Assembly: GCA_013336165.1 (NCBI GenBank)
Contig: JAAXUF010000012.1
Coordinates: forward strand, 1-49,825
Origin: Coriobacteriia bacterium
Lineage (GTDB): Bacteria; Actinomycetota; Coriobacteriia; Anaerosomatales; JAAXUF01
Direction of reading: 5' to 3'
Length of the DNA: 49,825 nt
Both the position numbers and the translations under genes were made by a program. Below, in pieces: positions 1 through 8,128 of the stretch. The notes beneath the pieces are model-generated. The model worked only from the letters and a program-made list of their open reading frames with translations, ran no database searches and was not told the DNA's origin. Position 1 is the first letter of the stretch. Every line of letters starts with the position of its first letter.

Positions 1-1
1 C

Positions 2-547
2 GGAGGAGCGAACGGGCCGTTCAACCCGGCAACCGTCATTTCGGACTCGGCATTCTTGGCCTCAGGGTCATTGAGCGCTTCCGGTATTCAGACGTTCCTC
101 AACGCGCAGTCCGGAACGCTCAAGTCGTACTCGGCACCGGACCACAATGGCGTCACCAAGACCGCCGCGCAGATCATCGCCGACGCGGCCCAGGCATGGG
201 GAGTTAGCCCGAAGGTCATTCTGGTGACGCTGCAGAAAGAGCAGTCGCTCCTCGCCGCAACATCGCCGAGTCAGTATGCGTACGACTGGGCGATGGGATG
301 CGGCAAGACCGACAGTACCACCTACCCGCAGTATCAGGGCTTCGGCAACCAGGTCTGGTTTGGCGCCAAGACGCTCTCCGTCAACCGCGCATACTGGCAG
401 CAGGGTGTGTCTATCAACGTGGACGGAGTCCCGGTCGCCCCGACCAACGCCTCTACGTTCTCGCTCTACCTCTACACTCCGCACTTCGCCGGAGTGACCT
501 CCTTCTCGGGGCTCTATCGGCTGTACTTCGGAGATCCCACCCAATAG
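2..547 (+). CDS. C-terminal part of a secreted lysozyme-like protein (5'-truncated by window)
   Basis: The frame is open to the left edge, so this is the 3' part of a longer gene; the TTG at 56 is probably internal. The visible 181 residues contain a segment (AWGVSPKVILVTLQKEQSL) followed by an aromatic/Gly-rich stretch with YDWAMGCG and GFGNQVWFGA. This resembles the lysozyme-like domain at the end of large secreted actinobacterial proteins, where the Glu of the KEQSL segment would be the candidate catalytic acid. The role is presumed peptidoglycan cleavage or surface binding outside the cell. The domain assignment is from memory of the family. A perfect hairpin terminator follows the stop. 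Confidence 0.55.
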   Translation, partial: GGANGPFNPATVISDSAFLASGSLSASGIQTFLNAQSGTLKSYSAPDHNGVTKTAAQIIADAAQAWGVSPKVILVTLQKEQSLLAATSPSQYAYDWAMGCGKTDSTTYPQYQGFGNQVWFGAKTLSVNRAYWQQGVSINVDGVPVAPTNASTFSLYLYTPHFAGVTSFSGLYRLYFGDPTQ

Positions 548-577
548 TTGAAAGATGCGGATATGCGCGAAATCAAG

Positions 578-605
578 AGGGACGCCCTCACGTGCGGGCG
601 TCCCT
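578..605. terminator. Bidirectional hairpin terminator
   Basis: A perfect 10-bp stem (AGGGACGCCC at 578-587 with GGGCGTCCCT at 596-605) and an 8-nt loop lie between the convergent lysozyme-like gene and the ABC exporter gene. There is no long U-run. Confidence 0.75.
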
Positions 606-632
606 AGGGTATCGGCTCAATCAACCTGCGCT

Positions 633-2621
633 CTACATGGCCTCGTCGAACGAGTCGAGGAACTGGCTGTTGTAGAGATCGTAGTAGAACCCGTGCTTGC
701 CGAGCAACTCCTCGTGCGTTCCCTGCTCGATGATCTTGCCCTCGTTCATCACGAGAATCGTGTCGGCGTCGCGGATCGTCGAGAGCCTGTGGGCGATGAC
801 GAAGCTCGTGCGGTTCTTCATGAGCTCGGACATCGCCTTCTGGATGAGCACCTCGGTTCGGGTGTCCACGGAACTCGTGGCCTCGTCGAGAATCAGTATC
901 TCCGGGTCGGCCAAGAACGCCCGCGCGATGGTGAGCAGTTGGCGCTCGCCCTGCGAGATGTTCGAGGCGTCATCGTCGAGAACCGTGTCGTAGCCGTCGG
1001 GTAGTGTTCGCACGAAGTGGTCGACGTAGGCCGCCTGTGAAGCGGCGAGGATCTGCTCTGGGGTGGCGCCTTCCGCCCCGTAGGCGACGTTGTCTCGGAT
1101 CGTGCCGGAAAACAGCCACGCATCCTGCAGCACCATGCCAAAGGTCTTGCGCAGGTCGTCGCGCGTCATCTGGCAGATGTCGACGCCGTCGATGAGTATG
1201 CGGCCGTGGTCAACCTCATAGAAACGCATGAGGAGGTTCACGAGCGTGGTCTTGCCGGCGCCCGTAGGTCCGACGATTGCGACGGTCTGACCAGGTTTGG
1301 CCTCGACGCTGAGATCGGTGATGAGCGGCTTCTCGGGCTCGTAGCGGAACGATACGTCCTCCAGCACCACATGACCTTCAACGCGCGTCAGGACAGCCGG
1401 ATGCGCATGGTCCGGGCTCTCCTCGGCTTCGTCAAGGAGTTCGAAGACGCGCTCTGCTGAAGCGACCGCCGATTGCAGCACGTTGGCGATGCTCGCCGTC
1501 TGCGTGATCGGCTGGGTGAACTGCCGAGAGTACTGAATGAACGCCTGTACATCGCCGAGAGACAGCGTGCCCTGCGCAACGCGCAATCCGCCGATGACCG
1601 CGATAGCGACGTAGTTCAGGTTGGTGATGAAGGTGATGGAGGGCATGATCGTGCCGGAGATGAACTGCGCCTTGAAGCTGGCTTCGTAGAGCCCGTCGTT
1701 CTCCTCTTCGAACTTCTCGATCGCTTCTTCCTGATGCCCGAACACCTTCACGATGCTGTGGCCCGTGTGCATCTCTTCGACATGGCCGTTGAGTGTGCCG
1801 GTACGCTCCCATTGGGCGGCGAACTGCTTCTGCGAGCGTTTGGCGATGAACATCGTCACAACCACGGCGGCCGGGAGGGTGAGAAGCGAGATCAGCGCGA
1901 GCTGCCAGCTGATCGAGAACATCATTGCCAAGACGCCGATAATGGTCAGCAAGGCGGTGATCAGCTGCGTCAGGCTCTGCTGCAGCGAGTTCGCGATGTT
2001 GTCGATGTCGTTGGTGACTCGGCTTAAGATGTCGCCGCGCGAATGGGTGTCGAAGTACTTCAACGGGAGACGCGCGAGTTTGTCGTCAACGCTGCGCCGC
2101 AGTTGGTATACCGTCCTTTGTGAGACGCCCGCGGTTATGTACTGCTGCAGCCAGCTGAAGAGCGAACTGAGCACATAGATGCCGAGGAGCAGGAGCAGGA
2201 TCTGGCCGATCTTGTTGAAGTCCACACCCACTCCCGGCGTGAAGTTCATGCTCGAAAGCATCTGCACCAGCTGGGTCTGTCCGGCGGCATTCAAGGCATC
2301 GATTGCCTGTGCCTTGGTGGCACCCGGCATCATCGCCCCTACCTGCTTGCCGATAACGCCTTCAAACAGCATGTTCGTCGCTTGGCCGAGTATCTTCGGT
2401 CCGGCAATACTCAACGCGACGCTGAAGATTGCCAGAACGACGACCAGGATGATCTTGGGTTGCTCAGGCTTGAGGTGCCCTGCCAGCCTCTTGAGTGACC
2501 CGGCGAAATCTTGGCTCTTCTCGGTGGACGCCATCATCATGCCACCATGACCGCCGCCAAAACCTCCGCCACCGGGCGGGCGGCGTCGGGGCGTAGGTGC
2601 TGCCTCGCGTGGCTCGCTCAT
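633..2621 (-). CDS. ABC exporter half-transporter, consensus-site subunit
   Basis: This 662-aa protein has an N-terminal six-helix transmembrane domain and a C-terminal nucleotide-binding domain, the layout of a multidrug/lipid ABC exporter half. Residues 1-30 are Pro/Gly-rich (GGGGFGGGHGG), as often seen in such actinobacterial proteins. Walker A (GPTGAGKTT) is near residue 451. The signature is SQGERQ in place of LSGGQ, Walker B is LILDEATSS with the catalytic Glu present, and the H-loop His is present (IAHRLSTI). The gene overlaps its partner by 4 bp (ATGA at 2618-2621). Together they look like a heterodimeric exporter of the LmrCD/YheIH type, with this subunit carrying the active catalytic Glu/His. 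The substrate is unknown. A PadR regulator begins the operon. Confidence 0.9.
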   Translation of the reverse strand: MSEPREAAPTPRRRPPGGGGFGGGHGGMMMASTEKSQDFAGSLKRLAGHLKPEQPKIILVVVLAIFSVALSIAGPKILGQATNMLFEGVIGKQVGAMMPGATKAQAIDALNAAGQTQLVQMLSSMNFTPGVGVDFNKIGQILLLLLGIYVLSSLFSWLQQYITAGVSQRTVYQLRRSVDDKLARLPLKYFDTHSRGDILSRVTNDIDNIANSLQQSLTQLITALLTIIGVLAMMFSISWQLALISLLTLPAAVVVTMFIAKRSQKQFAAQWERTGTLNGHVEEMHTGHSIVKVFGHQEEAIEKFEEENDGLYEASFKAQFISGTIMPSITFITNLNYVAIAVIGGLRVAQGTLSLGDVQAFIQYSRQFTQPITQTASIANVLQSAVASAERVFELLDEAEESPDHAHPAVLTRVEGHVVLEDVSFRYEPEKPLITDLSVEAKPGQTVAIVGPTGAGKTTLVNLLMRFYEVDHGRILIDGVDICQMTRDDLRKTFGMVLQDAWLFSGTIRDNVAYGAEGATPEQILAASQAAYVDHFVRTLPDGYDTVLDDDASNISQGERQLLTIARAFLADPEILILDEATSSVDTRTEVLIQKAMSELMKNRTSFVIAHRLSTIRDADTILVMNEGKIIEQGTHEELLGKHGFYYDLYNSQFLDSFDEAM

Positions 2622-4360
2622 GCTACTTCCTCCTCGCTGAGCTGTGAGTACACGATCTCGCGGTACGTTTCACAGCACTCCATGAGTTCCTTGTGCGTGC
2701 CCATGCCCGCGATGCAGCCCTTGTCCAGAACAACGATGCGATCCGCGGTCATGATGGTGCTGACGCGCTGGGCGACGATGATCACCGTCGCGTCGTGTGT
2801 CTCGTGCTTGAGCGCGGCCCGCAGCATGGAGTCGGTGCGGAAGTCGAGCGCCGAGAAGCTGTCGTCAAACACGTAGATCTCGGGCTTCTTGACGAGCGCC
2901 CTAGCGATGGCCAGACGCTGCCTCTGTCCGCCAGATACGTTCGTGCCGCCTTGGGTGATCGGCGCTTCGAGTTCGCCCTCGGTCTCTGTGACGAACGTCT
3001 TGGCCTGAGCGACTTCAAGGGCATGCCAGACTTCCTCGTCTGTTGCGTCGGGCTGGCCGTAGCGGATATTGCTGCCGATGGTGCCGCTGAACAGGAACGC
3101 TTTCTGGGGGATGAAGCCGATCTTGCCCCACAGTCGATCCCGGTTCATGTCGCGCACGTCTACGCCGTCAACGCGGATTGTGCCGCCTGTGACGTCGTAG
3201 AAGCGGGGGATCAGGTTGACGAGCGTCGTCTTGCCGCTGCCTGTGCTGCCCACGATCGCGAGGGTCTCACCCGGGGACGCCGAGAACGATATGCCTCGCA
3301 ACACCAGGTCCTCGGCGCCGGGGTAGCCAAACCTCACGTCGTCGAATTCGAGGTAGCCGCGGGATCCGGTTTCCTCGGCGGGGGTGATGGGATCGATCAC
3401 GGATGGTTCGGTCAGGAGCACTTCTTGGACGCGGTCGGCTGAGGCGGCTGCGCGTGGGATCATCACGAACATGATGGTCGCCATCATGACCGACATGAGA
3501 ATCTGCATGACATAGGACAGGAATGCGGTGAGGTTGCCGATTGGCATCGCGCCGCTGTCGATCCGCAGGCCGCCGAACCACATGATGGCGACCGTGGAGA
3601 CATTGAAAATGAGCATCAACGTTGGCATCATCACGGCCATGATGCGGTTAACCTTGAGTGAGGTGTCCGTGAGATCGAGGTTCGCCACATCAAAGCGACG
3701 CGCCTCGTAGTCGGTGCGGACAAACGCCCGGATGACGCGGATTCCGGCGAGCTTCTCGCGCATGACCTTGTTGACCTCATCGATCTTCTTCTGCATCGAG
3801 CGGAACAGCGGAAGCGCCTTGACTAGCATGGTGCCGACCACGATCGCCAGCAGCGGAACCACCACCACGATGATCGTCGAGAGCGGCACGTCCTCACGCA
3901 AGGCCATGATCACGCCACCAACCGCCATCATCGGTGCTGCGATCAGCATGTTGAGCATGAGCACGATCACCATCTGGATCTGCTGGATGTCGTTGGTGTT
4001 GCGTGTGATCAGCGTGGCAGTCCCAAACAGATTGACTTCCTTCTGGGAGAAACTCTCCACCTTGCGGAACAGCGCGCTTCGCATATCGCGCCCGAACGCC
4101 ATCGCTGTTCTCGAGCCGAAATACACGGCTACCACGGTGCCGACGGCCTGGATGAGCGTTACGAGCAGCATCAGTCCGCCGCGGCGCAGGATGTAGTCCG
4201 TATCACCGGCCATGACGCCATTATTGATGATGTCGGCGTTGAGCCGCGGTAGATACAGGTTCGCGACCGACTGCCCCAACTGGAGAACCCCCACGAGAAT
4301 CAGAGCCTTCCAATAGGGCTTAAGGTACCTAATCAGGAGTTTGAGCATATGCTTCTTCAT
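2618..4360 (-). CDS. ABC exporter half-transporter, degenerate-site subunit
   Basis: This protein is about 580 aa, with six N-terminal membrane helices and a C-terminal ATPase domain. Walker A (GSTGSGKTT) is near residue 371 and the signature is VSGGQRQ. The residue after Walker B is Asp instead of the catalytic Glu (VFDDSFSALD), and the H-loop His is Gln (VIIVAQRVSTI). These two changes mark the non-hydrolysing site of heterodimeric exporters, so it should pair with the 633-2621 product. The start was set at ATG 4360 (MKKHMLKLLIRYLKPYW). In-frame alternatives are TTG at 4411 and ATG at 4348, and no start has an ideal Shine-Dalgarno. It lies 56 bp after padR on the same strand. Confidence 0.88.
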   Translation of the reverse strand: MKKHMLKLLIRYLKPYWKALILVGVLQLGQSVANLYLPRLNADIINNGVMAGDTDYILRRGGLMLLVTLIQAVGTVVAVYFGSRTAMAFGRDMRSALFRKVESFSQKEVNLFGTATLITRNTNDIQQIQMVIVLMLNMLIAAPMMAVGGVIMALREDVPLSTIIVVVVPLLAIVVGTMLVKALPLFRSMQKKIDEVNKVMREKLAGIRVIRAFVRTDYEARRFDVANLDLTDTSLKVNRIMAVMMPTLMLIFNVSTVAIMWFGGLRIDSGAMPIGNLTAFLSYVMQILMSVMMATIMFVMIPRAAASADRVQEVLLTEPSVIDPITPAEETGSRGYLEFDDVRFGYPGAEDLVLRGISFSASPGETLAIVGSTGSGKTTLVNLIPRFYDVTGGTIRVDGVDVRDMNRDRLWGKIGFIPQKAFLFSGTIGSNIRYGQPDATDEEVWHALEVAQAKTFVTETEGELEAPITQGGTNVSGGQRQRLAIARALVKKPEIYVFDDSFSALDFRTDSMLRAALKHETHDATVIIVAQRVSTIMTADRIVVLDKGCIAGMGTHKELMECCETYREIVYSQLSEEEVA

Positions 4361-4416
4361 CCCTCTCCGGGCCGCTTCGCGCGGTCCCTTGCTTGACGAA
4401 CCATCCCCCAAAAGAG

Positions 4417-4953
4417 CTATTCGTCCTCGGCCAAGATCCGATAGATACTCTTTCGTGTCTCGCCGAGAACCTCGACCATCTTGCGGACCTGCTCGGGTGA
4501 GCCGGCGTGCAGCACCTGAGACGTGGCGACCATCAGTCCCGTGATAGCTTCGCGGGAGGGAGAGAGGCGCTCGATCTCCGAGGCGAACTCATCCCACGGC
4601 GCTTCGCCGCTTTGCTCGGCGACTTTCGCGCGGCCCTCATCGGTCAGGGAGAACACACGCTTGCCGCCGGCCTGTTCGCTGGTGAGCAGACCCTGATCTT
4701 CGAGCAGCTGCAATGTGGGGTAGACCGAGCCGGGGCTCGGTTTCCAAACGCCGCCACTTCTCTCGGCGAGTTCTTGGAGGATCTGGTAGCCATGCATGGG
4801 CTTCTCGGCAATGAGGCCGAGGATGGCGGTCTGAACGTCGCCACGTCTCGCGCGTGGGTTGCCTCCCAATGGTCCAAGGTTGGCACCCCACGGCGGAGGG
4901 AAGGGAGGGTGGAATCTCGGCTGTGGCTTGCCCGAGTGTTCGCAGTCAAACAT
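4417..4953 (-). CDS. PadR-family transcriptional regulator
   Basis: This 178-aa protein has a winged-helix domain at about residues 38-115 with the PadR hallmarks MHGYQILQEL, PSPGSVYPTLQLLEDQGL and a wing strand ending in SLTDEGR. The first 35 residues are Pro/Gly-rich. The C-terminal helices probably dimerise. PadR proteins of this size usually repress an adjacent multidrug ABC exporter and their own promoter, and bind hydrophobic drugs. Here it is the first gene of the padR-ABC-ABC operon. A palindrome overlapping its predicted promoter (4977-5000) fits autorepression. Confidence 0.88.
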   Translation of the reverse strand: MFDCEHSGKPQPRFHPPFPPPWGANLGPLGGNPRARRGDVQTAILGLIAEKPMHGYQILQELAERSGGVWKPSPGSVYPTLQLLEDQGLLTSEQAGGKRVFSLTDEGRAKVAEQSGEAPWDEFASEIERLSPSREAITGLMVATSQVLHAGSPEQVRKMVEVLGETRKSIYRILAEDE

Positions 4954-4975
4954 AGAGGCCTCGGATCATGTCGGA

Positions 4976-5000
4976 AGTATAACGCGATATATCGTAATAC
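4976..5000 (-). promoter_or_regulatory. padR promoter -10 and overlapping imperfect palindrome (candidate PadR operator)
   Basis: On the minus strand a TATACT -10 box (4981-4976) lies 22 bp before the padR ATG. It is overlapped by a 24-bp imperfect palindrome (4977-5000) of pattern GTATnACGnnAT and its complement, symmetrical at 9 of 12 positions. It contains a perfect inner palindrome CGATATATCG (4985-4994). No convincing -35 is seen. Operator assignment is inferred from position. Confidence 0.5.
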
Positions 5001-5038
5001 CATCGGGAGTGATCTGCAAGGGTGCAGTGCCGGGAGAG

Positions 5039-6493
5039 TTAGCGGGCATCCCAATCCGCGAGGTCCGGAACATCTGTCGCGCCCGGCCCAAGAACGGTTC
5101 TACCTAGACGGCTCGAGGCCAACAGGCGCCCGCCGGTTCTCGGCATGGCGAACAACGGGCTTCGACGCCATGTTTCGCCGAGGGAGCGAAGCCATGCGCC
5201 CTTCACTCTTTCTGCTTTGGCGCCGATTTGAGCATCCGCCTCAGGAACTCTCACGGCGAGCAGCCGGTACACGGTGCCCATCTGCATGCCCAGCAGCACC
5301 CAGAAGAAGATGACCGCGGGAGGGTTCTGAAACGTGTTGTTCGTGAGCGCGGCGAACGCGAAGCCAACGATGGCGATCGTGTAGCCCGCGACCTCGTTTC
5401 GCACGTGACGGTCCGCTGAGGCGATCCTGCCGTAGGCCAGCCCCATGCGGCACACACGCCAGATCAGCCACGCATAGAGCAGGCCGCCGAGAACCCCGGT
5501 CTCGGCGGCGAGCAGCAGGTACGAGTTGTGCGGCGTGATCGCATCGAGGCCGATGCCCAGTGACGGGATAGCCAGCAGCACCAGCTTGGTGACTTCGTCG
5601 TAGCGTCCCAGCCCCACTCCGGTGATGGGGTGTGTCTGAATCATGTGGACCGCAAGGTTCCAAAGGCCCAGGCGCGTATCTGTCGAGTCGTTGACGGTCA
5701 GCCCTGTCACGAGGCGCTGCAACGCTCCGGGAACCGCAAGCAGCAGTACGCCGCCGCTCACAGCGAAGCCGATCAGCGTTCTGAAGCTGATCATCGAGAG
5801 GCCGATCACTGCGCCCACTGCGAGCCCGAGCCAGCTTCCGCGCGTATAGGTGAAGAACAGCGTCACAGTGCCGCATGCAAGCAGCGCACCCGCAAGGTAT
5901 CTGAGTGCGCCGCGCTCCTTCATGGCCAGCACGAGCGCTACTGCGATGTAGAACATCAGATACTCGGAGTAGGGGTTTGGGTTGTGGAACAGGGAGTAGA
6001 CGCGAACCTTGGCCTCGGCATCGACGGCGAACTGCATCGAGGCTGCCGTCGGCACAAGCAGCTGCCAGGCCGCCACGCCCATTGTGACGACGCCGGCGGC
6101 CATGAACGCCCAGGAGAGCAGCCGGCGGTTCTCGGCACGCACGCACGCGGCGGCCACGACCAGCGCCACGACGATGTACATCGCGTAGCGGACCCAAGTC
6201 AGCGCGGAGGAAGCGATCGACGACGAGAAGAGCACCGTGAGCGCCGAGAAGCCGATGAAGGCCAGTGCAGGGATCTCGATGGGGTTTGACGGGAGGCGGC
6301 TTGCACCCAGACGTCGCAGGAAAGGAATCGCTGCGACGATTGCGACCGCCATCGCCAGGATCACCGGCTCGACCGGAACGGAACCGATCTTGACGCGGAG
6401 GTCTGCGATGAGAGGAGCGACCGCGACCAGCAGCACGAGCGCGGCCATGAGGGCCCACTCGGCTTTCGAGCGAACGACGCGCTCTCGGCTCAT
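5039..6493 (-). CDS. O-antigen ligase/polymerase-like membrane protein (second of a pair)
   Basis: This polytopic membrane protein of 484 aa has about 10-12 hydrophobic helices. Motifs of the Wzy/WaaL O-antigen ligase superfamily are visible: YTRGSWLGLAVG in the middle, then a large loop with THPITGVGLGRY and TPHNSYLLLAAETG. This superfamily joins or polymerises lipid-linked glycans outside the membrane. The start is ATG 6493 (MSRERVVRSKAEW), which overlaps the upstream stop by 4 bp and matches the N-terminus of the upstream paralogue (VVRRSKAEL); a longer frame to 6583 lies inside the neighbour. The C-terminal ~60 residues are a polar cytoplasmic tail. The glycan substrate cannot be told. 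Confidence 0.8.
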   Translation of the reverse strand: MSRERVVRSKAEWALMAALVLLVAVAPLIADLRVKIGSVPVEPVILAMAVAIVAAIPFLRRLGASRLPSNPIEIPALAFIGFSALTVLFSSSIASSALTWVRYAMYIVVALVVAAACVRAENRRLLSWAFMAAGVVTMGVAAWQLLVPTAASMQFAVDAEAKVRVYSLFHNPNPYSEYLMFYIAVALVLAMKERGALRYLAGALLACGTVTLFFTYTRGSWLGLAVGAVIGLSMISFRTLIGFAVSGGVLLLAVPGALQRLVTGLTVNDSTDTRLGLWNLAVHMIQTHPITGVGLGRYDEVTKLVLLAIPSLGIGLDAITPHNSYLLLAAETGVLGGLLYAWLIWRVCRMGLAYGRIASADRHVRNEVAGYTIAIVGFAFAALTNNTFQNPPAVIFFWVLLGMQMGTVYRLLAVRVPEADAQIGAKAERVKGAWLRSLGETWRRSPLFAMPRTGGRLLASSRLGRTVLGPGATDVPDLADWDAR

Positions 6494-7851
6494 CGGCGCT
6501 CTCCCCACGGCTCGAGGTCTGCCGCGCCCTCGGCCCCGCGGCCGAGCAGGACCCGCGCTACCTTCGCTCTGAAAGCCGGCCACGCCCCGGTTGCGCCTTG
6601 CGTCTCGCCGCCGTCAGCCTGCGCGGCGTTGGCGCACATCAAGCCGAGAAGCAGCCAGTAGAACACGGCGGCCCGCGGGTTCTGGAAGGAGTTGTCGGTG
6701 AGGGCGTTGGCTGTGTAGCCGATGACCCCCACACTCAGCGCCGCATTGATCAGCCATGCCGCCGAGCCCCGGACCAGCTTCTTTGCGTAGGTGAAGCAGC
6801 TGCGGACCGTGCAGACCACGAACCAGACAAATGCGGCGATACCGAAGATGCCCGTCTCGGCGGCGAGGGTCAAGAAGGAGTTGTGCGCGTTCATCGGGGT
6901 CACGCCGGCGGGGAGCATCGACGGCGTTGCCTTGATCTGCGCCATGAGCGCGGTCACATAGCCGCCCAGCCCAACGCCGGTCCACGGGTGGAGCCGGAAC
7001 ATCTCAACCGCCAGGTTCCACAGCGGGAGACGTACCGATGCGCCGCCTTCGGAGGCGAAGATCGACGTCAGACGCTGCATAGCGCCGGGCACGATCGACA
7101 GAAGCCCGCCGCCGGCCAGGACGAATGCGCCGGCGAGACGCCAGTCGATCATGAGCGCGGCGACGAGAACGCCCAGACCAAGAGCGAGCCAGCTGCCCCG
7201 AGTGTACGTGAGCACGAGCGCACAGGACTGGGCCAGCAGGATCGCCACGGCGCTCCAGCGCCGCCAGTCCTTCTCGGCAAGCGCGAGCGACAGGGTCAGA
7301 GCGAACGCAAGCACGAGGTACTCGGAGTAGGAGTTCGGGTTGCCGAACGACCCCGTTACGCGGGCTCCGACTTCGGCGGAGAATGCGAACGACTTCGCCA
7401 GCGCGTCGGGGCGCGCGAACTGATACGCCGCCTGCGCGACGGTCGCGAGGCTGGTGAGCGCGACGGTCCACGTGAGAAGCCGGCGGTTCTCGGGCCTCAT
7501 GGCCACTGCCGATGCGACCACCAGCAGCAGGATGTAAGTGGCGTAGCGGGTCCACGTGAGCGCCGAACTCAGCACGCCTTCCGAGAACACGACGCTGATC
7601 AGTGTGATGCCGAGGAAGACGAGCGCAGGCAACTCAAGCGGGGAGAAGGGGATTCGGTTGGCTCCAAGGCGACGCAGAAACGGGATCGACAACGCAAGCA
7701 CCAGAGGCGCCGACAACGTTACGGCATCGAGCGGGATGGGCCCCAGCATCACTCGGCCGGGAACGAGGGGCACCAGCACGCACAGGGCCGCAAAGGCGCC
7801 GAGAGCCAAAAGCTCTGCCTTCGATCGGCGTACGACGGCGCCCTGGGTCAT
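6490..7851 (-). CDS. O-antigen ligase/polymerase-like membrane protein (first of a pair)
   Basis: This 453-aa polytopic membrane protein is paralogous to the next gene across its length (YTRGSWLALGLG, LHPWTGVGLGGY, NAHNSFLTLAAETG, NPNSYSEYL). The start was set at ATG 7851 (MTQGAVVRRSKAEL), where it aligns with its paralogue; the frame continues upstream to 7974 without support. A weak AAAGG lies upstream. The ATGA overlap at 6490-6493 implies coupled translation with the paralogue. It probably acts in extracellular polysaccharide or glycoprotein assembly. Confidence 0.8.
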   Translation of the reverse strand: MTQGAVVRRSKAELLALGAFAALCVLVPLVPGRVMLGPIPLDAVTLSAPLVLALSIPFLRRLGANRIPFSPLELPALVFLGITLISVVFSEGVLSSALTWTRYATYILLLVVASAVAMRPENRRLLTWTVALTSLATVAQAAYQFARPDALAKSFAFSAEVGARVTGSFGNPNSYSEYLVLAFALTLSLALAEKDWRRWSAVAILLAQSCALVLTYTRGSWLALGLGVLVAALMIDWRLAGAFVLAGGGLLSIVPGAMQRLTSIFASEGGASVRLPLWNLAVEMFRLHPWTGVGLGGYVTALMAQIKATPSMLPAGVTPMNAHNSFLTLAAETGIFGIAAFVWFVVCTVRSCFTYAKKLVRGSAAWLINAALSVGVIGYTANALTDNSFQNPRAAVFYWLLLGLMCANAAQADGGETQGATGAWPAFRAKVARVLLGRGAEGAADLEPWGERR

Positions 7852-7930
7852 CGTGTGCGTCTGCCTTTCGAATCCAAGTGAACGTTCGTGTCGGCCACGC
7901 TCGAACTGGCCGCTGAAAGCATGCCGAGCA

Positions 7931-7936
7931 AGTATA
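7931..7936 (-). promoter_or_regulatory. Candidate -10 box for the O-antigen-ligase pair
   Basis: TATACT on the minus strand, about 80 bp before the ATG at 7851. No matching -35 was found, so the call rests on the -10 and its position in the divergent intergenic region. Confidence 0.3.
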
Positions 7937-7978
7937 CCGTGTAGTGCGCCGGCGGCGGCAGACGCACGACCCATGGTG

Positions 7979-8027
7979 CCGTCCCGTAATACTGCGGTCG
8001 CGCAACGTGCGAGTTTCTCCGGGACGG
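7979..8027. other. Two-tier hairpin in the region upstream of aspartate kinase
   Basis: The 276-bp gap 7852-8128 contains a perfect 8-bp stem, CCGTCCCG (7979-7986) with CGGGACGG (8020-8027). It encloses a smaller stem, TCGC/GCGA, around 7998-8012. A possible -10 (TAGACT, 8051-8056) for aspartate kinase follows. The structure could be a terminator, attenuator or operator. It matches no riboswitch I recognise. Confidence 0.35.
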
Positions 8028-8128
8028 TGGCGAGCCGGGGCGCTTCCCTTTAGACTGGTCGAGATCCCGGCAGATTCCGGCGACGCCGTCGTGGCGTGTC
8101 GGCACGCATCACACGAGGGGCAAGGCTT

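Noticed and set aside
6598-7881. 427-aa open frame antisense to the O-antigen-ligase-like gene
   Set aside because: Arg/Glu/His-rich shadow of a GC-rich gene with clear membrane-protein motifs on the other strand; no start signal.
7852-8128. Lysine riboswitch or T-box before lysC
   Set aside because: No conserved T-box sequence or lysine-aptamer core could be matched; only a GC hairpin is present.
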